Under the pieces are notes generated by a model. That model was not told the origin of the DNA and did not search any database. It saw nothing but the letters and a program-made list of their open reading frames with translations. A stretch of 64,000 bases of DNA from an uncultured Ignavibacteriota bacterium. Its GTDB lineage: Bacteria; Bacteroidota; Ignavibacteria; UBA10030; UBA8401. Position numbers and translations under genes: made by a program. Below are positions 8,388 through 17,125 of the stretch, one piece after another. Each line of letters begins with the position of its first letter. Positions within the stretch are counted from its first letter, which is position 1. Where the stretch lies: contig CAIOTF010000051.1 of assembly GCA_903861125.1 (NCBI GenBank), positions 1 through 64,000 of the forward strand. The letters run 5' to 3'.

Positions 8388-9293
8388 TTAATTCAATCTC
8401 TCCGTAAATTTTTCACCACAATGAATGTTGAGATATTCAATAATCACGCTTACGAGCAGTTTTGCAGTAGATTCGAAATGGTCCTGTGACCGTAATTCCG
8501 GATTTAGTTCAAACTGCACGCCAAATATTTCCGTCGTATCTTCTGCGGCATGACGGAAGATCGTATAACCGCCGGAAAAGAATTTGTACGATTTCGGCGC
8601 AGGATCGGATGGACTCGGCGTTGAACGGACGCCATATGTATCGAACAGAGCTCCAAGACTATTTTTACCATGGATCAGTTCGGCGTGAGAATACGCGGAT
8701 ATTTTCACAAGATTCTTCAGACTGCTTTTTTCAATGTATTCCTTTGAATTCAAATCGGCATCAGGCATGGCTAATTCGTCGCTTTCCAGCCGGTACCCGA
8801 TTTCGATCCGTTGTTCAGGGTGATTCTGTCCGTGCAGATCAATCAAAAAACCTTTTCCGAACGATCTCCGTGCGGAGGCCTGGGCCGAATCAATGAATCC
8901 ATGATAATCGTTCCACGCGGTCAGTGCGGCGGTATTTTCCTGAGCTGCTTCAAATTCTTCCCGGTTCACATCAAGTTTCCTGCGCACCAGGTGAGAGAAG
9001 ATAACATGGGGTGACTTGCCGGTCCGGCCCATGAATTCCGTAATCATCTCGCGTGCTACTTCCTGCGTGCCATTATCTCTTGCGTTCACGCCGAATGTTC
9101 TATCCGAAATAATTTCCGGTTTCAAACTTCCGCCATGCGGAACAGAAATAATGATCGGTAAATTACCCGCAACGTATTCAACAAAGTGATTCTTTCCCCA
9201 ATATGAATTTCCCGGAACAAAGTCCGAGGATTGTGGAAAGGCACACTCAATAAAAATAAAAACCGATAACAGCAGAGAATAAATTTTCTTCAT
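8388..9293 (-). CDS. Exported N-formylglutamate amidohydrolase-like zinc hydrolase (copy 1)
   Basis: 301 residues. A signal peptide (about 1-20) precedes a domain with the N-formylglutamate amidohydrolase (FGase) pattern: IISVPHGGS (H53), RKLDVNRE near 105 and LIDLHGQNH near 150. These supply the metal-binding and carboxylate-binding residues. Classical HutG-type FGase is cytoplasmic and ends histidine breakdown; the signal peptide and the PGA genes downstream suggest another N-acyl or gamma-glutamyl substrate here. A paralogue with the same motifs lies at 20180-21130. The gap upstream carries the terminator of the preceding gene. Confidence 0.82.
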   Translation of the reverse strand: MKKIYSLLLSVFIFIECAFPQSSDFVPGNSYWGKNHFVEYVAGNLPIIISVPHGGSLKPEIISDRTFGVNARDNGTQEVAREMITEFMGRTGKSPHVIFSHLVRRKLDVNREEFEAAQENTAALTAWNDYHGFIDSAQASARRSFGKGFLIDLHGQNHPEQRIEIGYRLESDELAMPDADLNSKEYIEKSSLKNLVKISAYSHAELIHGKNSLGALFDTYGVRSTPSPSDPAPKSYKFFSGGYTIFRHAAEDTTEIFGVQFELNPELRSQDHFESTAKLLVSVIIEYLNIHCGEKFTERLN

Positions 9294-9302
9294 ATAAAAA
9301 CA

Positions 9303-9329
9303 AGAGGACGTTTCATGGAAACGTCCTCT
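9303..9329 (-). terminator. Strong hairpin terminator after cassette A cargo gene
   Basis: A perfect 11-12 bp stem (GAGGACGTTTC / GAAACGTCCTC) with a 3-base loop lies just past the stop of the gene ending at 9341. TTGTTTTTAT follows on the minus strand. Confidence 0.88.
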
Positions 9330-9340
9330 CTCATCAAGAA

Positions 9341-10399
9341 TTATTTCATTAACAACATTTTTTTAACGCTTACCATGTTGCCCGCTTGAATCCGGTAAAA
9401 ATACATACCGCTGGAACGGTTGCCGGCATTAAATTGAACGTTATGGTATCCTGCATCTTTGTTTTCATTGACCAGTGTCGCGATATCATTTCCCAGCACA
9501 TCGGATACCGTAATCCTTACAAAACTATTCGCAGGAATCTGATAACTGATTGTTGTTGAGGGATTGAATGGATTGGGATAGTTTTGATCTAAACGCATTT
9601 CGGTCGGTGAGGTTATCGCATTATTACCGGAAACCGAGGTCGATCCGGCTTTCGGCGTTACATCTGCCCATGTTTTACCGATTCTGAGTTCATCCAATTC
9701 AATAAAAGGAGTCGTCGTCGTACCGTCCTGCCGGATTTGTACTCGGGCCACACCTGTTAGATCGGCGACTGTATTTTTACTTGTCATTGTTGCTGTCGGT
9801 GCCGTCGTTGCGCCAAACGTCGATGGATCCGGATTGATCCAAATATTGCAGACATCGTTAGTATCGCCGGCAACAAAATTATATGATGCAACGATCAAAT
9901 ATGTTGTGCTGAGCGATTTCACGGTTGACCACGTGACGGGCGTATTGATTCGAACACTAATGCCGATATCATATGCAGCGCCATCAAGTCTGGTCCAAAC
10001 ACAAGAGCCTCCCGTGGTACTGGTTAAGCTCTGATAGAACGTTGTAAAATAGCCGCCGGTTGCACTTAGCGTTCCGACACTTGAAACATTGAGCAGATAG
10101 GAATAATATGCCGACCCCGTATTTAAAGAATCGAATTTTTTTGCCGCATCAACCCCGGCTCCATCATAAGCAATTTTATTTCCCGTTGATGCCGCGAATC
10201 CGGTATACGTCAAACTACCAGCGCTGACAAGAAGACTATCACCGGTGTTAAGACTTTGCCAACTGGTTTGCGCACCAAGATTTTGACCGACCGTATAATT
10301 AAAACCGTCATAATGCGGCAGTGTGACCTGTGCCGGCAATGATGCGCTCAGTAAAACAAAAATCGAGATGAACCAAAAAAAATTTACCATGTTTTTCAT
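9341..10399 (-). CDS. T9SS cargo protein of unknown function
   Basis: 352 residues: signal peptide (about 1-23, ending SLPAQ), a beta-rich lectin/jelly-roll-like central domain, and a C-terminal T9SS type A sorting domain with the NYPNPFNPST core and an ending of the MVSVKKMLLMK type. The central part (LPHYDGFNYTVGQNLGAQ, later ELDELRIGKTWADVTP) resembles surface proteins of Bacteroidota with a concanavalin-like fold and no catalytic signature. The start is backed by AGAGGT upstream of ATG. Last gene of cassette A, closed by the hairpin at 9303-9329. Function cannot be stated. Confidence 0.8.
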   Translation of the reverse strand: MKNMVNFFWFISIFVLLSASLPAQVTLPHYDGFNYTVGQNLGAQTSWQSLNTGDSLLVSAGSLTYTGFAASTGNKIAYDGAGVDAAKKFDSLNTGSAYYSYLLNVSSVGTLSATGGYFTTFYQSLTSTTGGSCVWTRLDGAAYDIGISVRINTPVTWSTVKSLSTTYLIVASYNFVAGDTNDVCNIWINPDPSTFGATTAPTATMTSKNTVADLTGVARVQIRQDGTTTTPFIELDELRIGKTWADVTPKAGSTSVSGNNAITSPTEMRLDQNYPNPFNPSTTISYQIPANSFVRITVSDVLGNDIATLVNENKDAGYHNVQFNAGNRSSGMYFYRIQAGNMVSVKKMLLMK

Positions 10400-10461
10400 A
10401 TCTACCTCTACGGTTAGTGAATGTGAAATTGTTAGTTAATTTGTTGAAACATTACACACTG

Positions 10462-12972
10462 TTATTTTATCAGAATCATTTTATTTATTTGAACGAAATC
10501 ATCTGCCCTGATCCGGTAAAAATACATTCCGCTGGAAAGATTGCCGGCATTGAATTGGACATGATAAAAACCTGCTTCCTGTTTTTCATTCACCAATGAA
10601 GCGATCTCTTTCCCTAAAATATCGAACACCGTTACCGTTACAAAACTGCTCGCCGGAAGCTGGTACCTGATTTCCGTGGATGGATTGAACGGATTGGGAA
10701 AATTTTGCTCGAGAACAAATTCGGACGGTAAAAACGTTGAGGTATGTTTAACGTCGGTAGCTCCGGTAAACTCATCGGCACCGATATCCGGTGTCTGGGA
10801 ATTTCGCGGATTGCCGTCAATGTCCGTTGTGATGCCGGGAATCGGTATTCCATGCCCTTCAATCAGTGTTACAGTCCCGTTCGGGATATGAAGATCGGAG
10901 TTACTCGTGAACTGAGGATTGACGCTGATGCTAGAAAAATCTCCTCCTGAAATTCCCGACCAGTCGGCAATGGTTCGATACAACACCGGATTCGTTGCAT
11001 TGATACGTCCAATTGCATGAGAGGTGTCTGCCATAGAGACATACAGATTATTATAATCCGACGATATCACGGTTGCAACGCCAGTTTTGCCGATGGCAGT
11101 GTACGCACCTCCTGCATCCGTACGGATATTCTGAACATTATTGTTTCTGAAAAATACTCCAGATGTTCCCGTCGATGAGGCACGATAGATTGCCACACTC
11201 TGCCGGATGCCAGCGCTTGAACCGAAGATGTTCACGGAATTATAGACGACGGTATCAGGATAGAGATTGCTCGTTTCATACATTGAGATACCATAGATGA
11301 TTCCTGTGCCGGTGGACGATTGATTCATACACACAAAATTATTGAAAACCGAGGTTCCGCCGTGGCTGGCCGAACCAACGCTGCAATATATCCCTGCAGT
11401 GGTCGATGTAGCCGAAAGCTGGTTGATATCGTGGACTTTGTTTGCATAAATACGAACGAAATCACAGCCGCTGCCGATATAGATGCCGTACATTGATGCG
11501 GAACTTCCGATCATCATTGCAATGTCGTTATTACAGATTTGTGCATTTGCAAGATAGGAAGTATAGACTCCGGCATTACCGATCGAATCGATAACATTCC
11601 CGCGGATAATCAATCCGATGAGAGAATCACCGGCAGCTTTACCGTAAGCGCGAACGCCGGTATATGCGATGCGCAGAAGATTGTTTTCGACAAGTGAAAA
11701 ATTCGCATTGGTACCACTTGCCACGCCCGGAAGCAAATCGATTGCGCGGTATGTCGATGCTGTTGCGGCACCTGCCCGCACGATACAATTTTTCACCGTC
11801 GTGTAAGACGATTGACTGTTGATCCAAATTCCTTTTTGAGCATTCACACCGAGACCGTTAACAATAAGGTTGCGGCTTGATGTCCCATTATTGCTTCCAT
11901 CGATAGTAACATACGACGAGCTATCGATCTTAATAACAAACGGCATAGCAGCGGAACCGCTGTCATTGATGATCACATTCGCACCCGCATCCGGTTTCAC
12001 GGTGATTGGTGCCGTTGATCCGCTTGTATTTGTTTGGATCAAGAGAGAATCTTCAAGATATGATCCGTCACGGATCAAAAATGTTACACCGGGAGGCACC
12101 GTGCCGCGCGCATTCAAATCCTTGATTGCCGCCTTGATCGTCATATAATCAGGGGTTGCACCGCCGATGGTCTTGGTTCCTGAAACCGCCGTTTGCGCTG
12201 TTGTTGTGAAGTCCAAAACCGATGACCACGCGCTCGTCCCCTGTGAATTCGTTGCATTCACTCTTGAATAGTATTTAGTTGAAGGGGTGAGATACCGAAC
12301 AAGTTTTACGGTATCCGATACGACCACATCTATTGCAAAGGTTGAGAATGCTTGATCCGTTGATACTTGAAGACGGTAAGATGCGGCACCCGATGAAGTA
12401 TTCCATTTCACAAGAAGCGTGGTGTTAGTATTTGTGGATCCCGATGCCGGTGTGATAAATGCGGGAGTTGCCGGCGCGTTAGTCGGGACAATAATTGTAA
12501 TAGCTTTGCTTGGTCCCCAATTCCAGACACCTGAAGATTGAGTTCTATTTGAACTGTACCCTGTAGAATAAATCGTATCCGTTCCGGCTGATACGGGAGC
12601 AGTATAAGAGAATTGATACGTAATAGACCCGCCGGAAAAAGCGGTGCTTGTATTTTGAACGAGTTCTCCACCATTCAACGTCATAAATGTTGAGATTGGC
12701 GTCAGTACACCCTGAAGAACAGCGATATCACATCCGCTGCCGGCACCAGGTCCGCCGGAAACTGTTAAAGTGAAGTTCGCCTTCTGTCCGGTAAACATTT
12801 GAGTTGGACCGGAGATGACGGCAAGAACTGAAGCCGTTGGTGACGACCCATGGCAGCTGCCGCATCCGCTCGTCCCGGATTTCAGCGTTGTACCCGTTCT
12901 TCCGCCGGGGTACGCAGCGGCGAAGCAAGAAAATACGATCGTCAAAAAAATTAATAATGGAATTCTTTTCAT
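10462..12972 (-). CDS. T9SS cargo protein with CxxCH motif, Fn3 and beta-helix domains
   Basis: 836 residues. After a signal peptide (1-20) comes GCGSCHG (C37, C40, H41), a c-type heme attachment motif, and a beta domain like the choice-of-anchor V type (about 45-165). Then a fibronectin type III domain (about 170-255), a long right-handed beta-helix region (about 265-730) with many short polar repeats, and a C-terminal T9SS sorting domain (NFPNPFNPST core). The beta-helix could bind or cut a polysaccharide, but no catalytic residues are obvious. Whether heme is attached depends on the cytochrome maturation machinery. Located directly after the PorV-like gene of cassette A. Confidence 0.78.
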   Translation of the reverse strand: MKRIPLLIFLTIVFSCFAAAYPGGRTGTTLKSGTSGCGSCHGSSPTASVLAVISGPTQMFTGQKANFTLTVSGGPGAGSGCDIAVLQGVLTPISTFMTLNGGELVQNTSTAFSGGSITYQFSYTAPVSAGTDTIYSTGYSSNRTQSSGVWNWGPSKAITIIVPTNAPATPAFITPASGSTNTNTTLLVKWNTSSGAASYRLQVSTDQAFSTFAIDVVVSDTVKLVRYLTPSTKYYSRVNATNSQGTSAWSSVLDFTTTAQTAVSGTKTIGGATPDYMTIKAAIKDLNARGTVPPGVTFLIRDGSYLEDSLLIQTNTSGSTAPITVKPDAGANVIINDSGSAAMPFVIKIDSSSYVTIDGSNNGTSSRNLIVNGLGVNAQKGIWINSQSSYTTVKNCIVRAGAATASTYRAIDLLPGVASGTNANFSLVENNLLRIAYTGVRAYGKAAGDSLIGLIIRGNVIDSIGNAGVYTSYLANAQICNNDIAMMIGSSASMYGIYIGSGCDFVRIYANKVHDINQLSATSTTAGIYCSVGSASHGGTSVFNNFVCMNQSSTGTGIIYGISMYETSNLYPDTVVYNSVNIFGSSAGIRQSVAIYRASSTGTSGVFFRNNNVQNIRTDAGGAYTAIGKTGVATVISSDYNNLYVSMADTSHAIGRINATNPVLYRTIADWSGISGGDFSSISVNPQFTSNSDLHIPNGTVTLIEGHGIPIPGITTDIDGNPRNSQTPDIGADEFTGATDVKHTSTFLPSEFVLEQNFPNPFNPSTEIRYQLPASSFVTVTVFDILGKEIASLVNEKQEAGFYHVQFNAGNLSSGMYFYRIRADDFVQINKMILIK

Positions 12973-13079
12973 TTAAATTTTCCTTAAAAATAGTTGAACG
13001 TGACTACAATAATAAGATACTCTCTTGTGAAACCAGCCGTATTAAATAACATTTCAAATTACACTGCTGCGTAAGCTGT

Positions 13080-14102
13080 TTATAACGATGCACTCAGCGT
13101 AAACTGTTGCACCGATCCAAGAATTCCAAACACCGCGTAACCATAATCAAATGAGAATGATGTGCTCCCCATAGGAATATTCAATCCGGCTCCCAGCGTT
13201 AACCCCTCTTCATCAGTTTGAAACACATAACCGCCGCGCACGGCAAATGTTTCCGCAAACCGGTACTCCCCGCCGATGCTGTAATGTTCGGGATTGTCAT
13301 TTAAATGAACGGCATCGAGCGCAAGAATAAATTGTGAATTTTCTAACTGCACCAACCCTTCATTACCGATGAGCGATAGCGATGTTGACACGCGATACGA
13401 TGTGGGCAATCCCCATTCCTGCGTCTGAACAGCTGTTTCAACATAAGGATTCATGGTACTGTTAGGATCTTGATCAACCTGGCGGATCAGTTCACGGCCG
13501 GACATTTTCAGATCGGGACCAAAATTCTGGAATGACAGTCCAATCTTCATATCCTTGAACCCTGTCGTGAGAATCGCGCCAAGATCAACGGCAAATGTCT
13601 CGGCAGATTCGTTCCATATCCGTTGGTTGATATACTTGACGGTTGCGCCAATGTGCACATTCTCCGTCATTGCGCGTGCGTATGACACTCCAACCGCAAA
13701 ATCCAATGCATCAAAATACGTTCCGGTTCCTTCGGGAAGTTCAATGGTCGTCTGTTCGATCTTATTTGTTTGCAGGGCAATGGCGCTGATACCAAACGTG
13801 CCTATTTCTCCGGCAGGGACAACAATTCCAAGAAAACTATGTGCCAATCCCGCTATCCATGTTGAATGCGAAACGGTACCCTGAATTTTATCCATGGACG
13901 TTATTCCGGAAGGATTCCAGTAGAGCGATGTAGCATCGTCAACAAGAGATGTGTATGCATAGGCCATACCAGTAGCTTTTGCACCAACGGGAATCTTTAA
14001 AAACTGAGCGGCCGAGGTCCCTGCTTTTGAAAAATCCTGTGCCGTAAGATTCAAAGATAACAGATTGACGCACATGAAAATGCCGGTGATTATTTTTTTC
14101 AT
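13080..14102 (-). CDS. PorV/PorQ-family outer membrane protein (cassette A)
   Basis: 340 residues with signal peptide (1-21) and a FadL-like beta-barrel: FSKAGTSAAQFLKIPVGAKA at the start of the mature protein, SLYWNPSGI, and a C-terminal amphipathic strand. This is the PorV/PorQ family pattern. PorV shuttles T9SS cargo to the attachment complex on the cell surface. GGAGG lies seven bases upstream of ATG 14102. The gene follows the 992-residue protein gene by 14 bases. Its homologue in cassette B (54803-55828) has the same neighbours, so this may be a cassette-dedicated version rather than the general PorV. Confidence 0.85.
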   Translation of the reverse strand: MKKIITGIFMCVNLLSLNLTAQDFSKAGTSAAQFLKIPVGAKATGMAYAYTSLVDDATSLYWNPSGITSMDKIQGTVSHSTWIAGLAHSFLGIVVPAGEIGTFGISAIALQTNKIEQTTIELPEGTGTYFDALDFAVGVSYARAMTENVHIGATVKYINQRIWNESAETFAVDLGAILTTGFKDMKIGLSFQNFGPDLKMSGRELIRQVDQDPNSTMNPYVETAVQTQEWGLPTSYRVSTSLSLIGNEGLVQLENSQFILALDAVHLNDNPEHYSIGGEYRFAETFAVRGGYVFQTDEEGLTLGAGLNIPMGSTSFSFDYGYAVFGILGSVQQFTLSASL

Positions 14103-14116
14103 TCGTGAACCTCCGA

Positions 14117-17095
14117 TTACTTAATAATTGCAAATTTGCCGGTTACCTTGCCGCCATCCGGAGTTTCGACAACATAAATGTACATACCGAACGAAACCTC
14201 TACGCTCGATTGATTTGTAAGATTCCAGTCTTCGGTGCCAGTTTGATTTGCGTGCCTCAGCCGATTTACCAATTCACCACGCACCGTAAAGATAGAAATC
14301 GTACACGCGGGGGGAAGAAATGTGAATTGCATTTTTCTTGTATTCTGCACCTGTTCCCATTTTGCCGTTCCGATATAGGGGTTCGGGACAACGCGTATGC
14401 GGCTTAACAGCTGTTCGTTTGTCATTCCGTTCGTAACAAGTGACGGCAACACCATTTCCAGCGTGAAGGTATCTTTCTGAGTGATGGCGCTGTATGTTTC
14501 AATTTTGAACGATTGTCCCGTTAAAGGAAGCCGCGGAGCAAGCAATGAATCGCGAGCGAGCGTATCGATCTTAATTGTGTAAGGTATTTTGGCGGCCGTA
14601 TAAAGTCCAAGACTGTCTCCAAGATTCACACTGATTTTATATGGAATATTCACGATGCGAATCACTTCGCCAAAATTGAGCTGTCCATTCCGATTGATAT
14701 CCTCTACAACGGCATTGACCTGACGTTGCGCACTGGGAACCGATACATTCCATATTTCGAACGGCATTTTTATTCGTGCAAACATTCCCTGACCGGTCGT
14801 TCCAGCGGTATCTGCATATGATCCGAACTGTGTGAACCGGAATTCATAGTCGCTTGTTCGTGCGGAAGTTTCCGCGCTTGCGTAATACGATTTTTGAGAA
14901 ATATACCAATACCCTGTTTGGTTCTTGGAAGTGGAACTGCTGACAATCTTGTTCGATTCATCGGTGATCTTCTTTATGCCCCCGATTGCTCCGTCTGTCT
15001 CTATGCGGACTCGAATTCCATCGATAACCTTCATTTCATCGGATGTCAGAGGAACTTTGGCCAGCACCGAATCATTTTTTCCCATAAAATAAAATGAGTC
15101 AGCAGGCGTTTTGTTAAAAAGTATTTTGTATTTCTGCACCTGCAGTTTCGAGGGATCGGCGATTGAAACGGCAACTGTTGCCTTACCGTTTGTTAAAGAT
15201 TTGGAAATGGTCGATCGCGATGAAACATAACCGGCAGGATCGGGCCGCGGTGTAAGATCGACAAGATTAATATCCGACGATGATGTGCCGCGCGATGATT
15301 CGAACGACTCGAGCAGCAATGGATCTCCGCAGTCATACGATGTGACACAATACGAATATTGGATTCCGTTGGAAACGGTTGTATCAACCCACATATGCCG
15401 TAATCCGGTATTTAATCCGAGAAAATTGAAATTATTCTGAGGATCGGTTCCTTGCACATCATTAACTTTATCAAATTGCGCAATCGGTACATAGCCAATC
15501 AGTCTTCCCTGTCCATCAACGACCTGTGTTCCCCACGTTGCACCCTGATCCTGACTGCGGTAGATTTTGTAACCTTCAAAATCAATTTTCTTCGTCATGA
15601 TGTCCGCTACTTTTTCCGGACTATCTGACCAGTACAGAGTGTTGCGACGGTCACCGGCAACGCCGGTAAGTTTCGGCGAAGGTGGAACAGAAGGCCCGTT
15701 GTATTCGGCAAGAATCAGCCGCTGTGCAGTAGCTATATTGCGTTTGAATTGATCCATTGTAGAACCCGCAGTGAAGGCTATGCATGCGCGTACCGATTTT
15801 CCGGGATCCAAACTAAAAAGGCCGGTGGATTGGATAACAGCAAACTGTGTAAAATCCCATCGGGTCGGAACCAGATACGTAGAGTCGAAAATATCGTATT
15901 TAAGGTTTGCTCCTCCATGAAAATAATTTGACGCACCACCGGTGATTCCTGCAAAAACCGGATCGGTAGGATTGCTGATCATTACCGGCCAGATTGTTCG
16001 TTTCGATTTCACCGGCTTGTATGTTGAATTGCCCCGGAAGAAATGTCCGTCTGTTACGCCAAGATTATTCGGCGTAGCTAGAATTGCGCTGCCAAAATAT
16101 CCGTTGTTGATCCCGCGATCCGGACTGGTTGCTCCATTCCAATCCCATGTGATAAGAGCATTGTCGTATCCCTTGGCATTTACACCTGTATTGTATGTCG
16201 TGTACCCTTCTTCGTTTGCGTCACCAAAGCGGTAATCAAGCATATATCCCCACGAACAGGAATCGAGACGAACATTGCTCTTATTGGTGATGGTAAAATC
16301 ATAGAATTGTATATCTTGAGCAAACCGTCTGCCCCAGCAATACGCTTGCATTTCCACCTGAATACCAAGCGGTTTATCGGGAAGTTGTGTATTGCGATCC
16401 GTGAAAATGGTGTACAATTCCCTGTCTGCCGCAAATTGTCCGGACAATTGTTGTTTGTATGTTGCGGAAGTGGAATCGGTATCAATACGAAAACGGCCCG
16501 GCCAGAAACGCCAAAGATTCTTTTCCTCATCGTACCAGGCACTGCGTTGTACAACAACATTTCGGTCTGCAACCGAGAGCTGATCCAATGCTCCCGTCGG
16601 CGATAGATGAAAGACATTCAGAGAATCGAAATATCCTGCGGGCCATGTTTTTGGGATGTCGCTGTGTGCCATACGAGGACCGCCATCCGGTGCTTTCAAA
16701 CTTGTTGGCTGATCGTCCGCAAAATATTTTCCCGATCCGCCAAGAATTCCCTGCCAGTCTTCGTTTTTGTAAAGGCTGTATCCATCAATGACATTTCCTT
16801 TAGAGCCAAACATGATCGAAACATCGTTGATGGCGTTTGACGAGGGAAGATTAGCGACGCCCTTGCTTTTGGGCCAGCGCATATCATACATCGTTGATTG
16901 ATAATAACTATCGGAGATCAATCCTTGATTTCCGCAGACATTAATGAGCTCACCCTTGTCGAGTATGCCCCACGCGTCTTCGATGCTTGTGTTCGGGTTG
17001 TTCGGCGATACTCCTGCTGCCGATTTCAATTGTCCACACATATACGCAGGAACCGCAAAAAGAATTCCGATAATAATCAATGATCCTGTCTTCAT
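14117..17095 (-). CDS. ~990-residue secreted protein of TonB/PorV cassette A
   Basis: 992 residues with signal peptide (about 1-21). The N-terminal motif NTSIEDAWGILDKGELINV, a large beta-rich body with many Trp/Tyr, a fibronectin-like segment (LTGVAGDRRNTLYWSDSPE) and a C-terminal FlgD/T9SS-like sandwich with the PNPYIGTAKWEQVQNTRK core. No catalytic motif found. The same protein (989 residues) occupies the same place in cassette B. It lies between a TonB-dependent receptor and a PorV-like gene, so a surface partner of the receptor, like SusD in role but unrelated in sequence, is a reasonable guess. GGAGA precedes ATG 17095. Confidence 0.8.
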   Translation of the reverse strand: MKTGSLIIIGILFAVPAYMCGQLKSAAGVSPNNPNTSIEDAWGILDKGELINVCGNQGLISDSYYQSTMYDMRWPKSKGVANLPSSNAINDVSIMFGSKGNVIDGYSLYKNEDWQGILGGSGKYFADDQPTSLKAPDGGPRMAHSDIPKTWPAGYFDSLNVFHLSPTGALDQLSVADRNVVVQRSAWYDEEKNLWRFWPGRFRIDTDSTSATYKQQLSGQFAADRELYTIFTDRNTQLPDKPLGIQVEMQAYCWGRRFAQDIQFYDFTITNKSNVRLDSCSWGYMLDYRFGDANEEGYTTYNTGVNAKGYDNALITWDWNGATSPDRGINNGYFGSAILATPNNLGVTDGHFFRGNSTYKPVKSKRTIWPVMISNPTDPVFAGITGGASNYFHGGANLKYDIFDSTYLVPTRWDFTQFAVIQSTGLFSLDPGKSVRACIAFTAGSTMDQFKRNIATAQRLILAEYNGPSVPPSPKLTGVAGDRRNTLYWSDSPEKVADIMTKKIDFEGYKIYRSQDQGATWGTQVVDGQGRLIGYVPIAQFDKVNDVQGTDPQNNFNFLGLNTGLRHMWVDTTVSNGIQYSYCVTSYDCGDPLLLESFESSRGTSSSDINLVDLTPRPDPAGYVSSRSTISKSLTNGKATVAVSIADPSKLQVQKYKILFNKTPADSFYFMGKNDSVLAKVPLTSDEMKVIDGIRVRIETDGAIGGIKKITDESNKIVSSSTSKNQTGYWYISQKSYYASAETSARTSDYEFRFTQFGSYADTAGTTGQGMFARIKMPFEIWNVSVPSAQRQVNAVVEDINRNGQLNFGEVIRIVNIPYKISVNLGDSLGLYTAAKIPYTIKIDTLARDSLLAPRLPLTGQSFKIETYSAITQKDTFTLEMVLPSLVTNGMTNEQLLSRIRVVPNPYIGTAKWEQVQNTRKMQFTFLPPACTISIFTVRGELVNRLRHANQTGTEDWNLTNQSSVEVSFGMYIYVVETPDGGKVTGKFAIIK

Positions 17096-17125
17096 GATCT
17101 TTATTTCTCCTGGTTGGTCGTGTGA

